A stretch of DNA of 64,000 bases from positions 4,154,001-4,218,000 of the forward strand of contig NZ_CP110001.1 in NCBI RefSeq assembly GCF_025947185.1, in the 5' to 3' direction. The notes under the pieces were generated by a model. It worked only from the letters and a program-made list of their open reading frames with translations, was not told where the DNA came from and did no database searches. The stretch is from Flavobacterium sp. N2038. GTDB lineage: Bacteria; Bacteroidota; Bacteroidia; Flavobacteriales; Flavobacteriaceae. Within the stretch, counting starts at the first letter, position 1; each line of letters opens with the position of its first letter. Shown one piece after another: positions 45,716 to 55,129 of this stretch. A program made the position numbers and the translations under genes.

Positions 45716-48487
45716 TTACATAACCAACTGTTTGTGAGAAGGCGCAAACTTAGTTAAGTTGATACCATCTACAGCAGCAGTATATTCATCGATTGTTGGG
45801 GTTCTACCCAAAATTGTAGATAAAACTACAACCGGAGTAGATGAAAGCAATGATTCTCCTTTTTTACCTTCAGAATCTTCTACAACTCTACCTTGGAAAA
45901 GACGAGTTGAAGTTGCCATTACAGTATCTCCTTTAGCCGCTTTTTCCTGGTTACCCATACAAAGATTACAACCTGGACGCTCTAAATATAACATGTTTTC
46001 GTATTCAGTACGTGCCGCACCTTTAGGAGCATCATCATTGAATTCAAAACCAGAGTATTTTTGCAATACTTCCCAGTCACCTTCAGCTTTAAGTTCGTCT
46101 ACGATATTATATGTAGGAGGCGCTACCACAAGCGGTGCCAAGAATTCTACTTTACCTTTTTGCTCTTCGATGTTTTTAAGCATTTGAGCTAAAATTTTCA
46201 TATCTCCTTTATGAACCATACAAGATCCAATAAATCCAAGATCAACTTTTTTCACACCACCATAGAAAGATAATGGTCTGATAGTATCGTGAGTATATCG
46301 TTTAGAAACATCAACGTTATTTACATCTGGATCAGCAATCATTGGCTCAGAAATCAGATCCAAATCAACCACAACTTCAGCGTAATATTTAGCGTTTGCA
46401 TCCGGAGTTAAAGCTGGTTTCTCAGCAGATTTAATTTCTGCAATTCTCTTATCCGCTTTATTGATCAATCCTTGAAGAACACGTTTTTCGTTATCCATAC
46501 CTTTGTCGATCATGATCTGGATTCTTCCTTTTGCAATTTCCAATGATTCAATCAAAGTATCATCTTCAGAAATACAGATAGAAGCTTTTGCTTTCATCTC
46601 TGCAGTCCAATCTGTAAATGTAAAGGCCTGATCCGCAGTTAATGTTCCAATGTGAACCTCAATAATTCTTCCTTGGAATACATTTTCTCCTCCAAATTGA
46701 TGAAGCATTTGTGCTTGAGTAGCATGAACCACATCACGGAAATCCATATACCCTTTCATATCTCCTTTGAAAGTAACTTTTACAGATTCCGGAATTGGCA
46801 TTGAAGCCTCACCAGTTGCCAATGCAAGAGCTACAGTTCCAGAGTCAGCACCAAAAGCAACACCTTTTGACATTCTTGTATGAGAGTCACCACCAATAAT
46901 GATAGCCCACTCATCAATAGTAATATCGTTAAGTACTTTATGGATAACGTCTGTCATTGCATGATAAACACCTTTTGGGTCACGAGCTGTGATCAAACCA
47001 AAATCGTTCATGAATTTCATCAATTTAGGAATATTAGCCTGAGCTTTTTTATCCCAAACCGAAGCAGTGTGACAACCTGATTGGTATGCACCATCAACGA
47101 TTGGCGAAATTACTGTTGCAGCCATAGACTCTAATTCCTGAGCAGTCATAAGACCTGTAGTATCTTGCGAACCTACGATATTAACTTCTACACGAACATC
47201 AGAACCAGCATGTAATACTTTACCTGGCGCAATACCAACAGCATTTTTATTGAAGATTTTTTCTACTGCAGTAAGACCTTGTCCTTCATGAGAAATTTCT
47301 TTTGATGGAGCAAATACAAGAGGAGCTTCAACATCTAAAACTTTTGCAGCTAACGTTTGTAATTTTTTACCAAACACGATAGCATATGAACCACCAGCTT
47401 TAATGAACTCTAATTTCTGAGGAGTAAAAGCCTTAGAAATATCAATTAATTCTTTATCACCGTTATATAGTTTTTTCTCTTTAATACTGATTGTAAGAAC
47501 CGTACCTGTTTCAACAGAATAGGTTTGCTCTAATATTGGTTCGTCGTTTTCATTACGAACAACGTTACCTTCTGAATCTGTTTTTTTAACCCAGTTTTTA
47601 AGATCTAATCCAATACCACCTGTAACATCTACAGTTGTTAGGAAAATTGGAGAAATTCCATTTGTTCCTGCAACGATTGGAGCAATATTAACGAACGGAA
47701 TATATGGGCTTGCTTGTTTACCTGTCCAAAGTGCCACGTTATTTACACCTGACATTCTTGACGAACCTACTCCCATAGTTCCTTTCTCAGCAATTAACAT
47801 TACACTTTTATCAGGATGTTGCGCCTGAAGTGCTCTAATTTCTTGCTGTGCCTGAGGAGTAATCATACATTGGCCATGAAGTTCACGGTCTGAACGTGAG
47901 TGAGCCTGGTTACCCGGAGAAAGTAAATCTGTTGAAATATCACCTTCACCAGCTATAAAAGTAACGACTTTAACTTCATCAGCTACTTCTGGAAGTTTTG
48001 TAAAAAACTCAGCCTGAGCGTAACTTTCAAGGATTTCTTTTGCAACTGCATTATTATTTTTGAATGCTTCTATTAAACGATCAGTATCTGCTTCGTAAAG
48101 GAAAACTTGTGTTTTAAGCACTTTTGCAGCTTCTTTTGCAATAGCAGCGTCATTACCTAAAGCTAAATCCAACAACACTTCAATAGAAGGTCCACCTTTC
48201 ATGTGAGATAATAATTCAAATGCAAAAGCTGGCGTAATTTCTTTTACAACAGCCTGACCAAGAATAATCTCCTTTAAAAATTTTGCTTTTTCACCAGCAG
48301 CACTTGTAGTTCCCGGTAAAGTATTGTAAATAAAAAACTTAAGAGAATCCTCTCGATATTCGTTATCTAAATCTTTAATTTGTTTAATAATTTCGCTTAA
48401 TAATTCAGCGCTATCAATTGGTTTTGGGTGAAGTCCCAGATTTTTTCGTTCTTCAATCTCTTGGATATAATCCTGATAAATATTCAT
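45716..48487 (-). CDS. acnB: Bifunctional aconitate hydratase 2 / 2-methylisocitrate dehydratase
   Basis: A 923-residue AcnB-type enzyme, structurally distinct from the neighbouring aconitase, longer than E. coli AcnB (865). Order: N-terminal HEAT-like domain (about 1-160), domain 4-type swivel (GSSRMSGVNNVALWTGKQAS), then the catalytic core with GGDSHTRMSKGVAFGADSG, GSCMVHKGDM and PGCNLCMGNQEKA (cluster cysteines). Acts in the TCA cycle and possibly the methylcitrate cycle. Promoter -7 box at 48514. Confidence 0.97.
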   Translation of the reverse strand: MNIYQDYIQEIEERKNLGLHPKPIDSAELLSEIIKQIKDLDNEYREDSLKFFIYNTLPGTTSAAGEKAKFLKEIILGQAVVKEITPAFAFELLSHMKGGPSIEVLLDLALGNDAAIAKEAAKVLKTQVFLYEADTDRLIEAFKNNNAVAKEILESYAQAEFFTKLPEVADEVKVVTFIAGEGDISTDLLSPGNQAHSRSDRELHGQCMITPQAQQEIRALQAQHPDKSVMLIAEKGTMGVGSSRMSGVNNVALWTGKQASPYIPFVNIAPIVAGTNGISPIFLTTVDVTGGIGLDLKNWVKKTDSEGNVVRNENDEPILEQTYSVETGTVLTISIKEKKLYNGDKELIDISKAFTPQKLEFIKAGGSYAIVFGKKLQTLAAKVLDVEAPLVFAPSKEISHEGQGLTAVEKIFNKNAVGIAPGKVLHAGSDVRVEVNIVGSQDTTGLMTAQELESMAATVISPIVDGAYQSGCHTASVWDKKAQANIPKLMKFMNDFGLITARDPKGVYHAMTDVIHKVLNDITIDEWAIIIGGDSHTRMSKGVAFGADSGTVALALATGEASMPIPESVKVTFKGDMKGYMDFRDVVHATQAQMLHQFGGENVFQGRIIEVHIGTLTADQAFTFTDWTAEMKAKASICISEDDTLIESLEIAKGRIQIMIDKGMDNEKRVLQGLINKADKRIAEIKSAEKPALTPDANAKYYAEVVVDLDLISEPMIADPDVNNVDVSKRYTHDTIRPLSFYGGVKKVDLGFIGSCMVHKGDMKILAQMLKNIEEQKGKVEFLAPLVVAPPTYNIVDELKAEGDWEVLQKYSGFEFNDDAPKGAARTEYENMLYLERPGCNLCMGNQEKAAKGDTVMATSTRLFQGRVVEDSEGKKGESLLSSTPVVVLSTILGRTPTIDEYTAAVDGINLTKFAPSHKQLVM

Positions 48488-48826
48488 ATTAAGGCAGATT
48501 TATTTTTTTTACGCAAATTTAAGCATTAATGCCGATAATTAAAAATAATATAATAGAAGTCGTGTTTTCAAAAATTATTATTGCTAAAAAACGATTTTCA
48601 CTGTTAGTTTTTGTTAAAACCTCAATTTTGAATTAAAAAAATGAATTTTTGACATTTTAAAATCCTTTCTTTAGCAAAGTCGAAATTCAACACTAAGAAA
48701 GAAGTGCGATTTTACTTCAATTTTCTCAAAGAATTGTTCTAAATAAGGAATTATAACGTTATAGTTGCGGTTTTTATATCGTTTTAATACTATTCACCGA
48801 TTTAAATTTAGCAATACATTAAGCGC
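48488..48826. other. Intergenic region upstream of acnB
   Basis: About 340 bases, AT-rich. It holds the acnB -7 box at its left end (48514-48521) and no recognisable gene or repeat. Confidence 0.55.
48514..48521 (-). promoter_or_regulatory. -7 box for acnB
   Basis: Minus-strand TAAATTTG, perfect consensus, 27 bases upstream of the ATG at 48487. Confidence 0.55.
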
Positions 48827-48862
48827 AAAAAATCCTGACAATAAATTGCCAGGATTTTTTTT
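48827..48862 (-). terminator. Terminator of the MoxR gene
   Basis: AATCCTG and CAGGATT stem with an A-tract on one side and a T-tract on the other; on the minus strand it ends in a T-run, just past the MoxR stop. Confidence 0.8.
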
Positions 48863-48879
48863 ATAAATTGTCTTTAAAT

Positions 48880-49833
48880 CTACATCAACTTCTGAATAAT
48901 AACTTCTTCGGTTATTCCTTCAGCATCTGCTTTATAATTTTTAATAATTCTGTGGCGTAAAATTCCAGTTGCAACTGCTTTTACATCTTCAATATCTGGT
49001 GAAAATTTACCATTAAAAGCTGCGTGCGCTTTTGCTGCCAAAATCAAATTTTGAGAAGCTCTTGGTCCCGCTCCCCAATCCAGATAATTTTTCACAAAAT
49101 CATTTGCTAAACGATTATCAGGACGAGTTTTACTCACTAAAGTCACTGCGTATTCAATTACATTATCTGCAACAGGAATTCTACGTATCAAATGTTGGAA
49201 ATCGATAATTTCCTGCGCTGAAAACAATGGATTAATTGTTGTTTTAACATCAGATGTTGTGCGTTTTACCACCTGCACTTCCTCTTCAAATGTTGGATAT
49301 TCTAGCTTTATAGCAAACATAAAACGGTCTAATTGTGCTTCCGGTAACGGATAGGTTCCTTCCTGCTCAATTGGATTTTGAGTCGCCAATACAAAATATG
49401 GCAAATCTAATTTGTAATTCTGTCCAGCAATAGTAACAGAACGCTCCTGCATTGCTTCAAGCAAAGCTGCCTGTGTTTTTGGTGGTGTTCTGTTAATCTC
49501 ATCAGCCAAAATTATATTAGAAAAAATCGGTCCTTTAATAAATTTAAAATGTCTGTTTTCATCCAGAATTTCACTTCCTAAAATATCAGAAGGCATTAAA
49601 TCTGGTGTAAACTGAATTCTTTTAAAATCTAAACCTAAAGCTTGTGATAAAGTATTTATCATTAATGTTTTTGCCAAACCGGGAACTCCGATTAATAAGG
49701 CGTGTCCTCCTGAAAATATACACAGTAAAATTTGATCTACGACTGCATCCTGGCCTACAATGATTTTTGCTATTTCTGATTTTAATTCGTTTCGTTTTTG
49801 AACTAAATTATGAATTGCTGCTACGTCAGACAT
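48880..49833 (-). CDS. MoxR-family AAA+ ATPase
   Basis: A 317-residue AAA+ protein. Walker A GVPGLAKT (near residue 47), Walker B ILADEINRTPPKTQAALLEAMQ, sensor 1 FVLATQNPIEQEGTYPLPEAQ and sensor 2 GPRASQNLI. MoxR ATPases act as chaperones that assemble or activate enzyme complexes, often with VWA or DUF58 proteins. No VWA gene is adjacent here; it stands alone between two terminators. Confidence 0.95.
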   Translation of the reverse strand: MSDVAAIHNLVQKRNELKSEIAKIIVGQDAVVDQILLCIFSGGHALLIGVPGLAKTLMINTLSQALGLDFKRIQFTPDLMPSDILGSEILDENRHFKFIKGPIFSNIILADEINRTPPKTQAALLEAMQERSVTIAGQNYKLDLPYFVLATQNPIEQEGTYPLPEAQLDRFMFAIKLEYPTFEEEVQVVKRTTSDVKTTINPLFSAQEIIDFQHLIRRIPVADNVIEYAVTLVSKTRPDNRLANDFVKNYLDWGAGPRASQNLILAAKAHAAFNGKFSPDIEDVKAVATGILRHRIIKNYKADAEGITEEVIIQKLM

Positions 49834-49853
49834 TTAAGTATGTTTTTTAAATT

Positions 49854-49895
49854 AAAAAGAGTTAGCTCTATGAATTCATAAAACTAACTCTTTTT
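49854..49895 (-). terminator. Terminator between the isomerase and MoxR genes
   Basis: AAAAAGAGTTAG and CTAACTCTTTTT form a long stem, lying right after the isomerase stop. Confidence 0.85.
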
Positions 49896-49911
49896 CTTTA
49901 TTTAATAAAAA

Positions 49912-51342
49912 TTATTTTTTTAACCAGTTGTTTGTAAAAGTACAATCTCTGTATTCGCCAATAATTTTGATGTAAGTATCTTTAATTTTAGTATCAAACC
50001 ATTTTGCAATTGCGTTGATTTGTTTTTCTTTCAATGCAAGTTCTTTAATTTTTGTATAATCCTTTGCATAATCAGCAACGTGTTCGTCAATTCTGTTGGT
50101 AACTGTAATTAACTTATATGTTTTTTTACCTTTATCATCTACATTTAAAAGCGGTTGGGAAATTTCGGTATCTTTTAAATTTGAAACCTGACCATATAAA
50201 GTCGGATCCATTTTTGTCAGCTCAAAACGAGTATCCTGAGTATTAGGATTTACTAAAGTTCCTCCGTTTGCTTTTGTCTCTTTTTCATCAGATTCTGTTC
50301 TGGCTGCATCTGCAAAAGAAATTTCTTTATTGATTATCTTATTTCTAATATTGGTAATTCTTTCTTTAGCTTCTTTTAACGCTGCTTCAGAAACAGTTGG
50401 CGAAATTAGAATGTGACGCAATTCAACTTCTTGTCCTTTAATTTTATCTATCATAATAATATGATATCCATAAATTGTTTCAAAAGGCTGAGAAATTTCA
50501 CCTTCCTGTAAACTAAAAGCAACATCTTTAAACTCTTTCAGAAAAGGGGTTTTTCTGGTCATTTTATAATAACCTCCATTTGAAGAAGATCCCGGATCCT
50601 GTGAATATAAAACTGCTTTTGTTGCAAAACTTGAACCGTCTAAAACATCTTGTCTTATAGCATTCAGTCTGTCTATAACCTTTTGTTTATCTTCTTTAGA
50701 AACTTTAGGCTCCACTACAATCTGGGCTACTTCCATCTCTGCTCCAAAAGTAGGCAATTCGTCTTTTGGTATCTTTTTAAAGAAATTACGAACCTCCTCT
50801 GGTGTAATCTCTACTCCATCAACAATTTTTTTCTGCATTTCTCCAGCCAGCTTTTGCTCTTTCAGGATATCAGCAAAATAGGTTTTAAATTCTTCAACAG
50901 AACTTTTTTTATAATATTCTACCACTTTATTAATGTCTCCAACCTGTTTAATCATATAGTTCAAACGGTCTTCCATCATACCTCTAACTTCGGCATCACT
51001 TACAATAATACTATCCTGAATCGCCTGATGTGCATATAATTTATCTTCCAAAAGCTTACCCAGCATCTGGCATCTAGTGATATCTTTAATACTACCACCC
51101 TGAGCCGAAATTTCTAAAAACCCTTTATCAATATCTGAGTCTAAAACAATATAATCTCCAACTGTAGCAATAATACCGTCAACTTTTTGCTTTTTGCCAG
51201 AAGGAACTTCCGCTGGTTTTTGAGCTACAACATCCGGAATAATTTCCTGAGCCGAAACAAGTGAGCTGAAAAAAAGTAAAAAACACATTGTCAATGCTAA
51301 CTTGAAATCAATTGTTTTTAGCTGTAATTTTTTTAATAACAT
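49912..51342 (-). CDS. SurA-like periplasmic peptidyl-prolyl isomerase
   Basis: A 476-residue exported chaperone/isomerase. Signal sequence about residues 1-31 (ALTMCFLLFFSSLVSAQ). N-terminal SurA-type region begins DGIIATVGDYIVLDSDID. Two parvulin domains follow, about residues 190-285 (ATKAVLYSQDPGSSSNGGYY) and 293-405 (VELRHILISPT). It probably folds outer-membrane proteins. Monocistronic. Confidence 0.92.
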   Translation of the reverse strand: MLLKKLQLKTIDFKLALTMCFLLFFSSLVSAQEIIPDVVAQKPAEVPSGKKQKVDGIIATVGDYIVLDSDIDKGFLEISAQGGSIKDITRCQMLGKLLEDKLYAHQAIQDSIIVSDAEVRGMMEDRLNYMIKQVGDINKVVEYYKKSSVEEFKTYFADILKEQKLAGEMQKKIVDGVEITPEEVRNFFKKIPKDELPTFGAEMEVAQIVVEPKVSKEDKQKVIDRLNAIRQDVLDGSSFATKAVLYSQDPGSSSNGGYYKMTRKTPFLKEFKDVAFSLQEGEISQPFETIYGYHIIMIDKIKGQEVELRHILISPTVSEAALKEAKERITNIRNKIINKEISFADAARTESDEKETKANGGTLVNPNTQDTRFELTKMDPTLYGQVSNLKDTEISQPLLNVDDKGKKTYKLITVTNRIDEHVADYAKDYTKIKELALKEKQINAIAKWFDTKIKDTYIKIIGEYRDCTFTNNWLKK

Positions 51343-51879
51343 TATTTTAAATTTAATTTGAATGTAAGATCTTGCTTAAGAAATTCTTATTTAAACTAAA
51401 ATCTTTCTATTCCTTATTTTAAGGATTATCTCCAAAACAGTAAAGAATTAAGACCTAGTTCTTTTTAACTTATAACGAACAAAAATAACAATTCAATTAC
51501 ATAATACAACTATCAGCTATACTATTAACAAAAAATTATATGGACAGTGTTTTAATTTTTTAAAATGAATCGATTTCCAGACGATTAATTCCATTAAATT
51601 CTTTAAAATACGAATACTAAAATCCTTTTATTAAATCTTTTACTTGTGCAAGTATAAAACTACAAACTGCTAATTTGCAACTGAATAAAAATAAGTTTTC
51701 AACACTACAACGTTTTCGTGATATAAATATTTTCTTATAAAAAGCAATCAAATCAAAAAACACATACTTTAGATGCGTAATTATTAATTTATAGCGTCTA
51801 AAATTAAGAATATCAATCGTTATAGACGAAAAAATTAAATAATTACAAGCTTTATTACTTAATCTTAACCAAATCTATT
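51343..51879. other. AT-rich intergenic region between divergent genes
   Basis: About 540 bases between the isomerase (leftward) and amylase (rightward) starts. No gene, RNA or repeat element was recognised. A weak TAGCGTCTAAAA/TTATAGACGAAAA inverted motif is near 51792-51836 and could be regulatory for the amylase. Confidence 0.5.
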
Positions 51880-53313
51880 ATGAAAAAAACACAAGTAAGA
51901 TTTCTGTACATTGGTATGATTGCGGCACTTTTAAGCTCGTGTTCACAAAATGAAACATCAGAAACAGATTCAAAAGCTGAAAGTCAGAAATTCGAAATTA
52001 TTAATGTTACACATCACGACGGAAAACCTTTTAGTACAGGAACTTCATCTACCGGAAAATATGTTGATAATCCTGGTGGAGGTGTTATGATGCAGGCCTT
52101 TTACTGGGATGTTCCTGCAGGAGGAACCTGGTGGAATACTGTAAGCAGCAAAGTTACGGCCTGGTCCAATGCAGGAATTGGCTCTATTTGGCTACCACCT
52201 GCCTCAAAAGCACAAAACGGAGCATTTTCTATGGGATATGATCCAACAGATTATTTTGATTTTGGTGATTACAATCAAAACGGAAGTATCGAAACCAGAT
52301 TTGGTTCAAAAACAGAACTGGTTAGTTTAATTACTAATGCACATACTGAAAACATGAAGGTATATGCTGATATTGTAATTAATCATAACAGCGGAGGCCA
52401 ATCAGAAGCGAATCCTTTTACAGGTACCAATACCTGGACTAATTTTACAGGAGTTGCTTCGGGTAAATTTCCTCGTAACTATAATGATTTTTACAAAAAT
52501 AGTTTCGGAAATAATGACGAAGGTGCTTTTGGAGGATTTCCAGATCTATGTCATGCAGCATCAAATGTACAAAACTGGCTATGGCTGAGAACTGACGGAG
52601 TTGGTAAATATTATAAAAATACCATGAAATTTGATGGCTGGAGATTTGATTATGTAAAAGGATTTGGTGCATGGGTTGTAAACTCATGGAATGCTAATGT
52701 AGGTGGATTTTCGGTTGGAGAATTATGGGATTCAAATGTAAATGTATTAAATGATTGGGCCAACAACGCTAATAGCTCTGTTTTCGATTTTGCCTGTTAT
52801 TACAAAATGAATGATGCTTTTGATGGAAACAATCTAGCACTGTTAAATGATGACATGATGTGGAAAAGAAACCCATATAAGGCGGTAACTTTTGTAACTA
52901 ATCATGATACAGATGAAATTTGGAGCAAAATGCTGGCCTATTCATACATTTTAACTCACGAAGGATATCCAACCATTTTCTACAGAGATTATGAAGAATG
53001 GCTGGATAAAGCCAAATTAAATAATCTTATCTGGATTCATAACAACAAAGCAACAGGTACAACTTCTATTCTGTATTCAGATAATGACGAATATGTGGCA
53101 AGAAGAAATGGTTACAACGGAAATCCTGGATTAGTGGTTTACATCAATAATTCTGATGCCTGGCAGGAAAGATGGATTCAAACCAATTGGGCCAATACTC
53201 AAATTAAAGACTTTACAGGAAATTCAACTTGGTATCCAACAACTCAGGCAGATAAATGGGTAAAAATACAATGCCCTCCAAAAGGGTATTCGGTGTGGTC
53301 AATTAATCAGTAA
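51880..53313 (+). CDS. Lipoprotein alpha-amylase, archaeal-like GH13
   Basis: A 477-residue alpha-amylase anchored as a lipoprotein (lipobox LLSSC, Cys21). The barrel carries GGGVMMQAFYWDVPAGGTWW, SMGYDPTDYFDFGDYNQNGS, catalytic Asp257 (GWRFDYVKG), Glu281 (VGELWD) and Asp343 (TNHDTD). The whole order of blocks, including TIFYRDYEEWLDKAKLNNLI, closely recalls the calcium/zinc amylases of Thermococcales (GH13_7). It should cleave internal alpha-1,4 bonds in starch at the cell surface or periplasm. No starch-binding module and no susCD pair is adjacent. Confidence 0.92.
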   Translation: MKKTQVRFLYIGMIAALLSSCSQNETSETDSKAESQKFEIINVTHHDGKPFSTGTSSTGKYVDNPGGGVMMQAFYWDVPAGGTWWNTVSSKVTAWSNAGIGSIWLPPASKAQNGAFSMGYDPTDYFDFGDYNQNGSIETRFGSKTELVSLITNAHTENMKVYADIVINHNSGGQSEANPFTGTNTWTNFTGVASGKFPRNYNDFYKNSFGNNDEGAFGGFPDLCHAASNVQNWLWLRTDGVGKYYKNTMKFDGWRFDYVKGFGAWVVNSWNANVGGFSVGELWDSNVNVLNDWANNANSSVFDFACYYKMNDAFDGNNLALLNDDMMWKRNPYKAVTFVTNHDTDEIWSKMLAYSYILTHEGYPTIFYRDYEEWLDKAKLNNLIWIHNNKATGTTSILYSDNDEYVARRNGYNGNPGLVVYINNSDAWQERWIQTNWANTQIKDFTGNSTWYPTTQADKWVKIQCPPKGYSVWSINQ

Positions 53314-53328
53314 TTTAAAATGACTATT

Positions 53329-53360
53329 ATGGGCTGTTGTTAAACAGCCCATTTTTTTTT
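53329..53360 (+). terminator. Terminator after the amylase gene
   Basis: ATGGGCTGTT-GTT-AACAGCCCAT then nine T residues; a strong rho-independent terminator. Confidence 0.92.
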
Positions 53361-53423
53361 CTTCAAAAAAGAAAGAGTTCCAATTTATGAACTGAATATT
53401 TTTATTAAGCCGTAATTAAATAG

Positions 53424-53431
53424 TACTTTTG
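53424..53431 (+). promoter_or_regulatory. -7 box for prfC
   Basis: TACTTTTG followed by CAACC, perfect consensus, 20 bases upstream of the ATG at 53451. Confidence 0.6.
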
Positions 53432-53450
53432 CAACCTATTTATACGAAAT

Positions 53451-55043
53451 ATGAGCTTTTTAAAAGAAATACAACGCAGAAGAACATTCGGAATTATATC
53501 ACATCCCGATGCTGGTAAAACAACTTTAACTGAAAAATTACTATTATTTGGAGGTGCAATTCAGGAAGCGGGAGCTGTAAAAAATAATAAAATTAAAAAA
53601 GGAGCAACAAGTGACTTTATGGAAATCGAACGCCAAAGAGGTATTTCGGTTTCTACATCTGTTCTTGCTTTTAATTATAAAGACAAAAAGATCAACATTC
53701 TGGATACACCAGGACACAAGGATTTTGCAGAAGACACCTTTAGAACTTTAACTGCTGTTGACAGTGTTATTGTTGTGATTGACGTTGCTAAAGGGGTTGA
53801 AGAGCAAACCGAAAAACTGGTTGCAGTTTGTAGAATGCGTAATATTCCGATGATTGTTTTCATCAACAAATTAGACCGTGAAGGTAAAGACGCTTTTGAC
53901 TTGATGGATGAAGTGGAACAAAAACTGGGCTTAAAAGTTACACCTTTAAGTTTCCCTATCGGAATGGGTTATGATTTTCAGGGAATTTATAATTTATGGG
54001 AAGAAAACATTAATCTTTTTAGTGGAGATAGCCGTAAAAACATCGAAGAAACAATCGCTTTTTCTGATGTTCAAAACAATCCTGAACTAGATAAAATTGT
54101 TGGTCAAAAAGCAGCAGAAAAACTGCGTGAAGAATTAGAATTAATTGATGAAGTATATCCAAAATTTGAACGTCAGGATTATTTAGACGGAAAAATTCAA
54201 CCTGTATTTTTTGGTTCAGCTTTAAACAACTTTGGAGTTCGTGAGCTTTTAGATTGTTTCGTTACAATTGCTCCATCTCCTCGTCCAAAAGATTCTGAGA
54301 CACGTTTAGTAGATCCTACAGAAGAAAAAATGAGTGGATTTGTGTTTAAAATCCATGCCAATATGGATCCAAAACACAGAGATCGTCTTGCCTTTATAAA
54401 AATTGTTTCAGGAACTTTTGAAAGAAACAAGCCTTATTATCACGTTCGCCAGAAGAAGAATTTAAAATTCTCAAGTCCGAATGCCTTTTTCGCAGAAAAG
54501 AAAGAAATCGTAGACATTTCGTATCCTGGAGATATTGTAGGTTTACATGATACGGGAAACTTCAAAATTGGGGATACTTTAACTGAAGGTGAAGTAATGA
54601 GCTTCAAAGGAATTCCAAGTTTCTCTCCGGAACACTTTAGATACATCAATAATGCCGATCCGATGAAAGCTAAGCAATTAGACAAAGGTGTCGATCAGTT
54701 AATGGATGAAGGTGTTGCGCAGTTATTTACACTTGAAATGAATAACCGTAAAGTTATCGGAACTGTAGGTGCTCTTCAATATGAAGTAATTCAATATCGT
54801 TTAGAGCATGAGTATGGAGCAAAATGTACCTATGAAAACTTCCCGGTTCATAAAGCTTGTTGGGTAAAACCGGACGATGCTAAAAATGAAGAATTTAAAG
54901 AGTTTAAGCGCATTAAGCAAAAATTCTTAGCACATGATAAATATGGTCAATTGGTATTTCTTGCCGATTCTGATTTTACTATTCAAATGACTCAAAGTAA
55001 ATATCCAACTGTGAAGTTATTCTTTACTTCAGAATTTGATTAA
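53451..55043 (+). CDS. prfC: Peptide chain release factor 3
   Basis: A 530-residue translational GTPase that removes RF1/RF2 from the ribosome after termination. G1 SHPDAGKTTLTEKLL, switch I region ERQRGISVSTS, G3 DTPGHKDFAEDTFRTL, G4 NKLDREG. The C-terminal part KAKQLDKGVDQLMDEGVAQL is specific to RF3 relative to EF-G. Length is typical (about 529). It has its own promoter and terminator. Confidence 0.98.
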   Translation: MSFLKEIQRRRTFGIISHPDAGKTTLTEKLLLFGGAIQEAGAVKNNKIKKGATSDFMEIERQRGISVSTSVLAFNYKDKKINILDTPGHKDFAEDTFRTLTAVDSVIVVIDVAKGVEEQTEKLVAVCRMRNIPMIVFINKLDREGKDAFDLMDEVEQKLGLKVTPLSFPIGMGYDFQGIYNLWEENINLFSGDSRKNIEETIAFSDVQNNPELDKIVGQKAAEKLREELELIDEVYPKFERQDYLDGKIQPVFFGSALNNFGVRELLDCFVTIAPSPRPKDSETRLVDPTEEKMSGFVFKIHANMDPKHRDRLAFIKIVSGTFERNKPYYHVRQKKNLKFSSPNAFFAEKKEIVDISYPGDIVGLHDTGNFKIGDTLTEGEVMSFKGIPSFSPEHFRYINNADPMKAKQLDKGVDQLMDEGVAQLFTLEMNNRKVIGTVGALQYEVIQYRLEHEYGAKCTYENFPVHKACWVKPDDAKNEEFKEFKRIKQKFLAHDKYGQLVFLADSDFTIQMTQSKYPTVKLFFTSEFD

Positions 55044-55066
55044 TATTTTTCTTGAAGAAAAAACAC

Positions 55067-55101
55067 AAAAGGCTGTCAATATTATTTAGACAGCCTTTTT
55101 T
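55067..55101 (+). terminator. Terminator after prfC
   Basis: AAAAGGCTGTC-loop-GACAGCCTTTTTT stem. Confidence 0.88.
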
Positions 55102-55129
55102 ATTTACATTCCCCAATATGTAAATTTGA

